This document shows positions 13,260-24,939 of a stretch of DNA of 64,000 nt, piece by piece. The translations under genes were made by a program, and so were the position numbers. The stretch is taken from contig CM067354.1 of the NCBI GenBank assembly GCA_034190875.2, forward strand, positions 72,517,617-72,581,616. The letters are read 5' to 3'. Under the pieces are notes generated by a model. The model did not search any database and was not told the DNA's origin. It worked only from the letters and a program-made list of their open reading frames with translations. Numbering within the stretch: position 1 is the first letter of the stretch; the number at the start of each line of letters is the position of its first letter. The stretch is from Urechis unicinctus (lineage: Eukaryota > Annelida > Polychaeta > Xenopneusta > Urechidae).

Positions 13260-16200
13260 TTTAATAGATACCAGCGTGCAAGCATGGAGAAGTACTACAG
13301 GGACTAAGGATAAAGCCTAATATTTATTCTATGTGTGGCTACTGAAATGTCTACCACAAAAAACAAAGTACTTGGGACATCGAAGAAGCTAAAAATACTA
13401 GTATTGAAAACATACATGTCTCGAAGCATTTTACCGGTGCCAGGTTTAATACCCACCCTAGTCCACCGCCCTCGTGGTTCCGGGGATGGTGGATTTCACA
13501 TAGACAAGAGACTGGAATGGTAATGTCAGTCAATTGGATGGTGTAGACAGGCCTTCGGACAATGGTTCGTGAAAAGTTTGGAGGGGTAACCTTTCACATC
13601 GCCTGATGTTTGGGGATTCTCCGTGGAACGCGCATTGAAAATTGGACTACCTTTTGAAGGCCGCTGACTGCAGCATCCCCGAACTGTCACTCAGCAAGGA
13701 TGACCCCGACCTAATAACCCCATGAGGACAGCCAAGGAAGCAAGTAGACTCGTTCAAATGGATTCCGCTGGACGCCGTTCTTAGCAAACATATAGAGTTT
13801 GCTTATATTTGTGCATCCATTGACATACCCTTTTGGACTTGTATCGACGCTATCTTATCACGCATTAGAGGAGAGTTGGGGCAATAAAAGAGCTACACAG
13901 GACATAAGCGGGATGGCTACTTACGAGCTATACGGCAGAAAGACAAGAGGCCATCGCTATCACTGCTGCCCCCTAGTATTCTCAACAGAAGTAACAGTGT
14001 GGGCGAGAAAATACCGAGGAATAGACGAGGAGAGAAGAGCAGGTGGAGCCCTTTACACATTTGCCAAAATAATATCAACCCACGAGGGGACCTGCTATCT
14101 AACAGGTGCAAACACAGCATTACACTGAAATGAGACACGCCGACACTTGTGTGTTATATGTTGCCTACGAAAATAGTGTCTCTAGACTCTGAAATGAGAC
14201 CGTTTAATGTGTTGATAATAGTTATAGTATCTGTTCACCATTAGTAATTCCCGTAGATGTAATAAATCATTTGTCGTCTTTGGGGTACATTCTAGAGTCT
14301 TCCTACATTTGCATTCTTATTTTTCCACCTACGGGCCCATTTGCATCAACATTGATCTCCATTAACCATTTAGGTGGCTGCTCAATCTGGTCAATTGTAT
14401 CTGTTCATTTTTACACTATTTTCTTAGGCAACATATAACGCACAAGTTGCGGTGTGTCGTTAAACCTTATACTGACTAACGTTTTGGCAAGGTTCAATTT
14501 TTGAATTTGCTTCCGTCTTTGTCTAGTTGCTTAAATAACTCGTTTGAATTTTTTTTATTGGAAGCACCAAATCATCAATGATTTATTCAATATTGTTATT
14601 ATTTGATAACATGGAACATTCCCATTTTCGATGTATTGTTCATTGATGCTTAGTTGGTAATTACCCGTTTCAATGCTGTTCCCAATTATTCACCAACTTT
14701 CTCAAAAGCCATTTGAGATATAATAGAACTGAATATACAACGGCTTATACTAATGAAAGGTTTCACTGATATCTACCTATTTAATTGTTTATAGGTCGAA
14801 CGTGTGTAATGGTGGACTCCCTTCTATACATCGCAATTTTGTCCACACTTTTGCGAGCTTTGCAAGATAAATACAGCAGTCAACAAAACAGAGGTTTAAA
14901 CTCCGCATAACACATTCTTAGTTTGGAAGAGGTTGTCACAACATCAGATCGTGACGTCATATTTTGGTGATGGACAGGTTGCATAAGAAAAAAAGTGTTT
15001 TAAATGTCATGACTGCGTCAATGTTATAACGCCCATGTTACCACTACACAGTTGAGTAAATAACGTGTACTCGTAATGATAACTAACCAACAATAAATTA
15101 TATGCATCATGCATATAATTAATTGTTGGTTTTATGTTATGTAATAAAATTGTGTTACATAACATAAAATAGTTTTTCAATAATGTATCATTACGGCGTA
15201 GCGACCGTCTCTCCCACACCAATACCCATTTCTCTGGCAAATACCAATATTACATCATCATCGGAGGTAAAGAAACCCACCAACACCCACTGTGTGTTGC
15301 AGCGGGTTCCATAAACTCAACTGTTGTCTGTTAAGATAACAAAAAAAATCATAATAAATATGGGCACCGGAAAAGTTTAAAGATTTTGCGCGGTGATCAC
15401 CTACTTAGCAAGATAGTGCCAAATCGATATTGTTCGTCAAATAAAATGTTAAGACGAATATCTGTGAATAGAGTATCATTCAAATTGAATAATTTAATGT
15501 AACTGATAAAAAAAATTATATTGACCTTTAGGACTATTGTTTCTGGTTAGGCATTCTGAATAATTGTGTCATAAGTAATGATTTCATTGAAATTTACTAA
15601 ATGTTATGTAAAAAATGTATACTTGTCCGTTTAACATGTTCAATTTAACTTTATTGGTATTGTAATCGTTAAGGTAATTGTGTTGTTTCATTAAGACTTA
15701 ATATTATTATTGATGAATGAAAATGAGGGAGCACATAAGTCAACGACTTCTGCTTCCATTATCTTCAAAGCTTGTTAACTATTTTGAAACATTGTGTATA
15801 CATATTGAATGGAAAAAATACAATTTATTCATGACACCGTCCATTGTGATAGTCACAGCTTTAATGGAGAAATGCTTTACTTACCTTAACCATTCTGGAT
15901 CATGATAGACCTCTACTGAATGTTGAACAATTAACGGTGTAGGAGGGGGGCGGGCAATACCTCGCCAAATATGTTCATGGCATACAGAAAGAAGACAATT
16001 AATTCCCTCATATTCTCTATCTTATGTGTGTTCGATTTGAAATGACAGACAACCTACTTTCCTAATACCAATTGCTTTATAACGATCGAGTCCGTTGTTA
16101 AGATCGAGGTTTAACTGTTTTCCTGCCAACAGTAACATAATACCTTGTATGTTTTCTAAAAAGCCACAATTCATCCATTATCTTAGATATACATGGCATA

Positions 16201-17389
16201 ACCGAAGTATTCAAATCACTAACTGACATGGTTATTCCAGAAATATCTCATGCAGTAATAGTTATATAATGCTACGTAGAGCGACCTGAAAAAGGGGTCT
16301 GGAAGGCTTTGTTTGGTCGATAACAACGACCTATAAAGGTAGTCAGGCTTTTTCGTTCAAGTTAAGTGGCATGTGGGCGGAAGAGGAAGAAAACCTCATT
16401 TAAACGTTGCATGACAAGCTGACAAACCAAATGAAAATTGGGTTATGATGTGTGGTGGTCAGAAACGCTTGATCTACCATGAGTCACGAAAACATGCGTT
16501 AAGAACGGTCAATGGGATTTGATTTAATTCTAAAGGGAATATTTCTCCATAAAATATCCGAGAACTGAGGAGTGCATCATCGGGGCATTTAATCCAATTT
16601 TCTTAGCTCTTGATGCCTAAAACCTGATTGTATTTGGTGACATTCATATGTAATTGACATATTCCGTAGGCGAGAAGGGCTACATCGATTCACTCACCGA
16701 TAAACGTGCAATATAGAATGCGTCCTGTTGTTAGTATCTTACTATAGACAGTGTTGGGAATTATGGCTAAACTTTATGCAATTATTCAACTAATAGAGTA
16801 GAAGGCCAAACCTTGATCCATCGCCCTTCAAAAATCATTTGATAAATGCGCTTAGAGCATCGGTCTCATGCATCTTATTCATTATCTCAGCATGGGTCCC
16901 CAGCAACAAGGCTAAGGTCACAAATGACAATCACAAATTAAGACAGACCCACTATATCACCCTGCATGTCACAAGAGGCGACTTATTGGGGGAAACCTTG
17001 TAGCTATGGGTCGCGACTCGTATCGGTGTGCAATTGGTTCCTGATAAATGAGCCGAGCGGTCTTTGCACTTATAACCTTTTTTCAGTTGCCACATCTCAA
17101 TGTATATTCGATTGTATTTAAAAGTAGAGAGTGCGAATTGTTAAAATGTGATATTGTGGATGGTTTATAAAAGCAGACTTTATGCCTGAACCGCAGAACA
17201 AACCTCGTGTATCATTTGATTGAAATGACGCTTTGTTAAATATACTGCATTCAAGACCAAGCCCATTTCAAAATGCCCATCGTTGAATGTATACAATGGG
17301 TATTGTTGCTGACGCTGGCAGGGTAACTGGATTGATCTATTCACTATCAGCAATAAAGTGCCCTTCCTATCACTGCAGCCTAAATACAT
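13260..17389. other. Mostly unassigned sequence; GC-richer patch at 13430-14130
   Basis: The patch 13430-14130 has higher GC than its surroundings and longer open readings on both strands, such as 13799-14128 on plus. I recognise no domain in it. It may be an old transposon fragment. The rest is AT-rich without identifiable genes, apart from paired palindromes at 15084-15170. Confidence 0.35.
15084..15170. repeat. Two adjacent palindromes (possible MITE or cruciform)
   Basis: The first is AACCAACAATaAATTATATGCAT paired with ATGCATATAATTaATTGTTGGTT (15084-15132). The second is ATTTTATGTTATGTAA paired with TTACATAACATAAAAT (about 15130-15170), which overlaps the first by a few bases. Both have near-perfect arms. 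Confidence 0.8.
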
Positions 17390-18780
17390 GCCAGTGTGAC
17401 GTCGCAATATTCACACATTTCCTTAATAAATATTGCTAGAAATGGCTTATGTCTATTTTTGGCCAATCTACTCATCCTGTGATCTATAGAAAAACATTTC
17501 CAGGTAGGTTCAGTGACAAATATGACCGCATAATTGGAACTCATTAGGCGTTTCATCGCAATAATACTGGCGGAATAGCAAAGTAGCGATGCCTGTTTAG
17601 CAGTACATACCTAACACATGGATATATGGTGATTGTGAGAGAGATGCCGGTACTGCTTAAAGAATCCGTGATTAAATTGACTGCTGTCATATTTGCTTTT
17701 AACTTTACAGCAGTTGTGGTGAATCGGTTGTCGTTTAATATCCCTGTATCGAATACGATCAGTGTGGAACATGTTTATCGTCTAGCAAACGCCACGGGAT
17801 TACACGCGAGCACAACTGCCTCCTACACCGCAGGCTCCATAGGGGTTACACAACCAAGAAGTCGGTCGATCGAAAGTGTCCGATCATACCGGTTAAGTAA
17901 ACATAAAAGCAAGTAACAAGGTGCAAGCCCAGCCTGAGTGGCTGCACCTCCACACGTGCGATACGTGGCCGACTTGGACAGCGAGAAAGGTGCCATACAA
18001 CATATTGTGAAGAAGCAATATGATGTGTGTTTGTCGCGTTGGCACAGTGGCCAATGTCCGTGTCAGCCTTCTCAACTCAGTAAGACAATAGCATCTTCAA
18101 ATTTATTTCCATTGCATTAACTTTGTGTGATTGGTACTCTAACTTAACGACTTTCTGCCCTGATGAAATTTTGCCTTGCAAAAGGGAGGATGGTGATTAG
18201 CATTGATGTCGCATTGACCTACACTTGGGATGACATTGCTGTCATCGCAGGTGAGAGTAGATTAGGACCATCACATTGCCATGCATCAACGCGACTGTTA
18301 ATCATTGTGCCATTCAGAGATTGAGAGAGTCATCTGAAGGCTTTCCTGGCTCACATGCATCCTGTGCTACAGAGGCAGCACATGGCTTACATAATCCTCG
18401 CCATTGCACAGGTAAGTTGTTTTGATCGTCAGATGAATATATAGGTACCATATATGGTTCGTGATAGTAAGGTATAGTGTATAAGAGCCCTCCAAGACGA
18501 ATGTTTAGTGTGTAGCCCACAAATATGGGCTAAATTTAATTAGCAATTAAGCTAAGAAAAGTTGAAATAATAAAGCGACCTTGATTTTTTTATAAATTTA
18601 TACGCAATTTGTAAAATGTTCAATATATACGTATCTACCATAATCCAAGCTATCACGAATAGCTAATACAAAAAGACTAATATTTAGACTATTGTATGAT
18701 GTATGTATTGAAATGTATAATGTATTATATTAATGCTGAAGTATATGTTATATAATTCAAATTCACTAATGAATCAAATT
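17390..18780 (+). repeat. Left inner inverted-duplication arm, part 1
   Basis: This is the reverse complement, with divergence, of 36430-37660 plus 38700-38890. Examples: GGCGTTTCATCGCAATAATACT at 17545-17570 pairs with the right copy near 38710-38735. The flank from the exon-2 donor to TATATAATTCAAATTCACTAA at 18750-18770 pairs with 36460-36480. Relative to this arm the right arm has about 1.04 kb extra at 37656-38700. Confidence 0.85.
17626..18411 (+). pseudogene. Left-arm pseudogene copy of glycosyltransferase exons 1-2
   Basis: This is an inverted copy of exons 1 and 2 of the gene on the opposite strand at 36811-37613. Exon 1 (17626-18079) keeps the full 454 nt, ATG and donor. It has two C-to-T nonsense changes: TAA at 17914-17916 and TGA at 17935-17937. 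The exon-2 equivalent (18182-18411) has lost its acceptor AG (TAG|GA became CAA|AA). It lacks 18 nt covering the GGTW motif and carries TGA at 18322-18324 (CGA to TGA). Its donor GTAAGT is still good. The catalytic motifs of exons 3-8 are absent downstream. A translated product would stop in the stem region. Confidence 0.92.
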
Positions 18781-19600
18781 AAAGGATCCGTGATTAAATT
18801 GTTTCCTGCTGTCTGACAAGCTACTTTTAACTTATATAGCAGTTGTTGTTTACCGCCTAACGGTAATGTAGATTGCGGCGATGGTGTTGACGAGGTGAGA
18901 TCACGCATGGAATGAATGGAAACGATATCACTTCGTTATAAAAACGCCACGGGCAACCCATATATTCCCCTACACGCGCCCCCAATTTCATGCCACTATA
19001 CGCAGTTTTCATATGCGTTCAAACACTCACGCAGGTAAATGATCCATCTGAGCGTAAATGTGTAGCAGCATCCTACCGATTAAGTCAGGATGCTTTCGAG
19101 GCGATAAACTGTTATCGGCATTGAACGCAGGCTTCAAGTCCAGCCCGAGTGTTTGACCTTTTTGATAGACACCTTCATGTCGGTGCTATGCACAAACGCC
19201 ACCAACCACTCACACGTGCGAGTCGCCACGTGGCCGACTTGTGACGAAACGTGAGAAGATGCCATACAACTCATATCGTGAAGAATCTTATATTTCAATT
19301 TGTGCATATGGTTATATTTCTTATATGCATGTGGCCATATGTAATATGTCGCTTTATATTTATATGCATGAGACAAATACATCATATGTATTTTGTCACT
19401 CAGTGGGACATATAGCATATTACAAATATTATATCAATACATATAATATATATGTATATTGGTACTCTAATTAACGACTTATTGCCCTGATTAAACTTTG
19501 CACCGCAGGAGGGAGGAAAGTAATTAGCATCGATGTCGCGTTGACCTACACTTAGTATGACATTGCTGTCATCGCCGTTGTTATCAGAGAGTAGTTTAGT
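18781..19600 (+). pseudogene. Second, scrambled glycosyltransferase relic (mosaic of exon 1, intron 2, exon 3 and exon 2)
   Basis: Pieces appear in scrambled order. At 18781-18801 there is an exact match to exon-1 sequence of the intact gene (AAAGGATCCGTGATTAAATTG). From about 18895-19110 the sequence matches intron 2 in inverted orientation (GAGGTGAGATCA...GATATCACTTCGTTATA). At about 19120-19135 a scrap of exon 3 (GAACGCAGGCTTC) runs straight into exon-1 stem sequence (CCAGCCCGAGTG). A degraded exon-2 start (GTCGCGTTGACCTACACTTA) lies at 19505-19570. No useful frame remains. Confidence 0.8.
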
Positions 19601-22085
19601 ACTTGGTTTTGCGTAGAACCGGTCAGAAAATATAAACATCGGTACGTCGTCCAAAAAAAATGTGTTCGATTGATTTATATCTAGTCAGAAACATTGCATG
19701 TAACAGTTCGCTTTCGTGGTCGGTATTGAAACGTCTTTTATTTGCCCTTTAGTGAAGATCGTATTGGAATGAAAAAAATGAAATTAAATAGACAACACAT
19801 AAGGCTTTATTGTGGGTTTGTCATGGTTTAATCAGTAGAAATTGTAATGATAATGATATGACATGTGGTTGCCTGCCATATGTTGCCGAACTATCATTTT
19901 ATCTATACAGCGGCCTTGTCAGTAAGTATTGCAAAACAACAACACCTTCTGATTACATGTAGCGACTTAAGAACGTTGAATTACCCAAATGGGTGACCTT
20001 AGGTTTGCTCAACATATTCCATCAAACCCCTCAGAAACCCTACTCTTAGGAATTTTGCCAACAATTGGTTGAAATTGACATCCGAAAAACATTGATTTAC
20101 GCTCTCACCGAGTAAGGATAGTTTAATGAGCGAACGAAATATGATCGATGTTTGAAAAATTCAAGCGACCAAAACCCGCCATATAAAGTCATAAAAATGT
20201 ATGTGGACTTGCAGCTGTTTTACAAGACGCGGCTTAATAGGCTTAAGTTCCAAAGCAATGCAATGAGAGACAAATCAGTCACGTTACGCTAGTCAACCAT
20301 ACCTCGCGAAGTTGTGAGATCAAGAACACTTGGCTTCTCTTCATAACAATCTTCAAAAGAAACAGCGTTGTTTGGCAAAACGAGTCAAGGTGTGGCTATT
20401 TGCTGCGTTCAATTAAGCGCGAACCATTGAATAATAAACGGGTGTACTATTCAAAGTAACATTAAACTAAATCTATCGATCCGCAAGTTTTAGGGTATAT
20501 AGGGATATCTTCGATGCTTCGTATCTACTACAGTAACCAAAAGATCCATCTATTATGTAGTCATCTACACTTCTGGAGTGAAGGAATATTTTTGGACATT
20601 TGGAGTTTATGTTGGTAAATGGTCATTAGTTTATCAGACCAATATTAAATACTTACTCATTGCGCCAAATATCTAAATTTAAACTACCCCTCCATTCCAA
20701 CCACCACTACCCCAATAACAGCACCATGGTTTATGAGTATTTGTATATTCTAGTCATTTACAGTCAAATATAAATGACAAAGAGATAAAAATCTAGCTAG
20801 ACATCGGTAGGACTAAGAAGTACGTGTCAGAACAGCTGTGTCGAAAAGTAGCTATGTTTTTGTCTCTGAGAATGATAAGAAGCAACATTCTTTCAACACA
20901 TCATTGCCATTGAATTCCAATAAATCAGTTATGTTTAAGCGGCAAAACTATGTTAGCAATATTGATGTCGCTTACATCAATTAGCGAAAGAGTCTTGACA
21001 GCGCGACTGGGCTCAGAAATACTCAAAGTCGTTCAAATGCATTTGCTCTGTTGAACAACCGAATTAAGCAATTGATTAATTCGTTTAATATTAAAACGCT
21101 GCTAAAGCTAAGAGGTTGAGTGAAATTGGGTCCTTATATAAGCATTTATGACGTCACAGTAATGCACATATTGTATCTATCTTTATTACACGAACTATTG
21201 TAGACCTAATCATTTGTGACCGGTCCTATCATTATTGATGTGCTGTTGTAGTTGCAAAATCATCCTTCTTTGCATGATATGTTTCTTCTAATTTTCCATT
21301 AAAATCTTTACCGCGCCAATCGAATTTGATCCCATAGGGACCAAATTATCTCGCCGTCAGGACCCACTCAAGTTTGGATGGTGCAGCACAGCAATAGTCG
21401 CTAACGTGACCACATGCTATAAATGTTAGTCATCAGATTGCTTTGCAGTCTCGCAGTCCCGATCCAATTACATGCTTTTTCTGTAGATCAATGATGCTAA
21501 ATGTTTGGTTTCGGCCTAAATAAGGTTATTGTTTAGATGGCACGATCAGTTTCAAACATTTCATTGAAACAGCTACGTATAATATGCATGCGGTTAAAAC
21601 CGAATGAAGCAATGAGTTGCATTGCATGGTCAAATCAGTACTGTGAAAATAATGAGCACCTCTTTGTATTTAGCATTATCGAGGTTATCAATTTAACAAT
21701 TTATCAACCATTAAAAGACACAATCTATGATTCGCGGCTGAAAATGCTATTTGATTGCGGGGCTACACGACCCACTTGCTTTGCTTGCTTTGCATGCCTC
21801 AACAATTCAATCCGAAAAACTACACGACAACTTACAATACTATGCCATAATTGTGTTTTAGTGAATTAACAACATTTTCCATGTCGATAACGACTTCACC
21901 ACTGCCAGCCCGTAATTTATATGAATGTGCATTATCTAAAACCATGTTTTCAAAACCAGACAAAATTGCTTATCATCATAGATATATCTTTATATCGGAA
22001 TAGACAGATACCAAATGATTGAGTGCATAGAGCGTAGGCATGGGCTCTATCAACGATAACGTCACTGTATACGCTGACAAAAGTG
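19600..22085 (+). repeat. Left inner inverted-duplication arm, part 2
   Basis: This is the reverse complement of 29985-31340. Landmarks include AGACAACACATAAGGCTTTATTGTGG at 19780-19806 pairing with 31137-31160. GATCCCATAGGGACCAAATTATCTCGC near 21330-21357 pairs with 30720-30750, and GATTGAGTGCATAG at 22017-22030 pairs with 30070-30085. This arm holds about 1.2 kb (roughly 19935-21125) not present in the right copy. The open frame at 21537-21869 is not conserved in the partner, so it is not called as a gene. Confidence 0.85.
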
Positions 22086-22144
22086 ATGGACTTAAAGGTT
22101 ACATATTTCGAATGAACTATCGTACTATCTCGTACTAAATTATA

Positions 22145-22145
<1 letters not shown>

Positions 22146-22240
<95 letters not shown>

Positions 22241-22250
22241 ACATATATAT
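22146..22250. repeat. TA microsatellite
   Basis: An almost pure TA run marks the inner end of the left inverted arm, where homology with the right arm stops. Confidence 0.95.
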
Positions 22251-23281
22251 AATGTCTAAAATATAAAATGAAGCAAATACTGCTATACCGCGGGTTGAAT
22301 GTTGAAGTGACCACATTCTGAGGTGCTGGTCAAATTGTCATAATGCGGCGTCTATTCACATGTAACAAATAGAACAGTAAACATATGTGTGTGAAGCCTG
22401 TCTTGAGTATAAACGCTTTGTAGTGTGGCAACATCACTGTGATTCGCCCATCACCGTTTCCCTTAACCGTTCGAACATAACATGATGGCTTATCAAAGTA
22501 TGAAGAATATAGCAGGCATCGGTCTGGATAAGTCTGGCCTTTTTCACGATACACTGTCGGCCAATGTATTGAACAATTTAAATTCGAATAATTAAAATAA
22601 CTCCTGCAAAACAAAACATTGCTATCGGGCCATAGCTGCTCGATTTAATCAAACAAATAATGTTTAAAAGCTTGTAAATTTTTTATACCACGTATCTAAA
22701 TAGGCTCCTTACTATCATTTGCACTACCATTTGCAATTAGCCATATGAGTGGACCATGAACACAATGTTACAGGCAAGCGGCGATTTTAAAGAGCACAAC
22801 ACCTCGCCATGCTACATCGAATTGTATTTATGATTGCGTATAAAACAATAAGACTTACTGCTGTTCGCTACATAAACGAAGCTGTAACGGGCGCCGGGTG
22901 CTTGTAGTTCTTTAATATAACCATGCAAACAATATCAGATTGTCTTGTCGGGCATTCAAATAGTCGTGAAATCGAGTTTGTCGTCAGTAGCTTAACGTTC
23001 AATTTTATTAGCGGACGAAATATTAGTAGGTGCATTGCCGATCTCCTGGCGCATCGGCTTCTGCGCAGGCTAGGATTCATCTCTGCCCCAAATAGATCGC
23101 TTTGGGGCAAATTCGGGCCATTACGCGAGGAAATATTTATACGAATTATCAACTCTTAAATGTTACAAAAATATTTTCTACTGTATTCGATACGAAGAAT
23201 AATATACATTTTGTTATGGAAAACTTTTCAGTAGGTCCAAAATGCGGTCTTTATCGAAAAAAATAGTTCCGCGTACGTTTC
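22251..23281. other. Unassigned sequence upstream of the helicase fragment
   Basis: No recognisable domain was found. A CpG-containing patch lies near 23035-23130 (CTGGCGCATCGGCTTCTGCG) and could be an old promoter or exon, but this is not supported further. Confidence 0.3.
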
Positions 23282-23510
23282 ATGGCCGCCAAGCGTTTCT
23301 AAAAAAGGCGGCAGTCAAATCGACCGAAAAAAGCAATAGAGAGTTACACGCCGGGATTGGAAATGACAGACAAGCAGCGAGAGTGTTTTGAGAAGTTGTT
23401 CTTGGGAAACGACGTTATTGCTAATCTACCAACGGGGTATGGGAAAAGCCTGATATACCATTTGCTCCTAGATTTTCGGCCCCCCACCACCCCCACCCCC
23501 GATGGGAGTT
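23282..23510 (+). pseudogene. RecQ-like DEAD/DEAH helicase N-terminal fragment (broken)
   Basis: From ATG at 23282 the frame reads MAAKRF, then TAA (23300-23302). It reopens and runs through MTDKQRECFEKLFLGNDVIA and NLPTGYGKSLIYHLL. The Q-motif-like KQRECFEKL and Walker A LPTGYGKS are typical of RecQ-family ATP-dependent DNA helicases, many of which are multiplied in invertebrate genomes. Similarity ends at about 23485 in a C-rich tract (CCCCCCACCACCCCCACCCCC). No downstream DEAH, SAT or helicase C-terminal motif was found nearby, so this is a single truncated piece. The in-frame stop lies in an A-run (TTCTAAAAAAGG) and could be a sequencing error. Confidence 0.75.
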
Positions 23511-24939
23511 CACATGTTTTATGGAAAAAATAAAAAAGACACTCAACCAAGAAAACTTGGACTGCTAATGTTACAATAAGATATGCCAAATTTTATACTT
23601 GTGACTAGAGGGCCTTGGTTATATAACCTGAATAACTGCAGCGTATAAGGCAAAGAACGTTCATAATCAAAGACATCAAAATGCTGCCTTTGGGGGCAGT
23701 TAACACAGCTTTAATTCCCACAGAAGGGCTTCCCCGATAAGTTCCATTCATCTTGACCATTCATGTTTGTTTATGTTTGACGCGCGCTGCTTGTTATCGC
23801 CCGGTCATAGGTCAAAATCAGGTCAAATCGCATGCGCTCCGTTAACTATTGCAGAGATGTTATGTTCGTGAAGCGTCAAAGATGTCTGCCATGGAGAGTG
23901 GTGCATTGCCTGAGTTTAGAAACCAGTAGCAAGGACCACCTTATTATTCATTTTTATCAACCGAAAACCTCATTCACTACAAGTAAAATGATATCCCCAG
24001 CAGACTGTATTACGGTTCTGTCATGATGCACCGATAATTTGGCCATCCAAGATAAATGGCATTGGCGTGATCACTTGATGATAATGTTTCATATGAGGCA
24101 CCGTGTTGGAGTGTTGCTTACATTTTATCATTATAAGCACTACCTTTTCCTGCTAGGTTATTGAGTTATATACGCACACACGGATACAAATGCAGTGGCT
24201 ATAAGTTATACCAAGATTCATATTGCAGCAGACCGAGTTTAACAACAAACCACTTAATGAAGCATTAATATTATACGGATCAATTGGTACTTCCTTTGCT
24301 ACGAAGACTCTGGAGAGAGTGTTATTGTGTCTGGAATGCATGAAATCCGACCCCTATATTGTATTTTCTATAGAGCTAGCGGCAAAAAACTGTAGTACTT
24401 TTTAATGGTGTGATTTTACTTGTTTATGTGATGATTGCACAATAGGCTATTAATAACAAATACGATGAAAATATATTTCGTTAGCATGCTGAACAATATT
24501 AATTACAGAATTAACTTCAGTCATTTAACAAAACATGCGGAACGACGTGATCTATTCCATATGACCAAGCCATGTTTTGAAGAGCTTACTGACACCATGC
24601 CAACCCATGGATGACACCGGCCACAATTCACCATAGCAAAGTCCTACTCTTTACATTGACACCCCGAATTATTTACTAATCCTTTGATCATGGCTAATGT
24701 GTTCAGTGTTGTACGATGGCCTGTCCATCGCACTATTTGAATACATTGATAACAAAGCTTTGAGTCAGTTCTTATTGTAAGCTTAAATGCCGGTGATTTA
24801 TTGCATTACAATATACCGGATGTCTAAAGGTGGGATATCATGTATCATGTATACGCTCTATCACCAATAATATGCCTGTATGGCTATATGCCATACCCAG
24901 CAGACTACATCGTTTGGAATCATGTCACTTTGGCAACAC
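23511..24939. other. No recognisable gene
   Basis: AT-rich intergenic sequence. Short open frames at 23832-24026 and 24223-24405 have no visible domain. Confidence 0.35.

Noticed and set aside
13799..14138. Overlapping plus and minus frames in a GC-richer patch
   Set aside because: No recognisable domain on either strand; could be an old transposon fragment but I cannot name one.
21537..21869. 110-residue plus-strand frame in the left inner arm
   Set aside because: The inverted partner at about 30150-30500 does not keep this frame, so it is likely chance.
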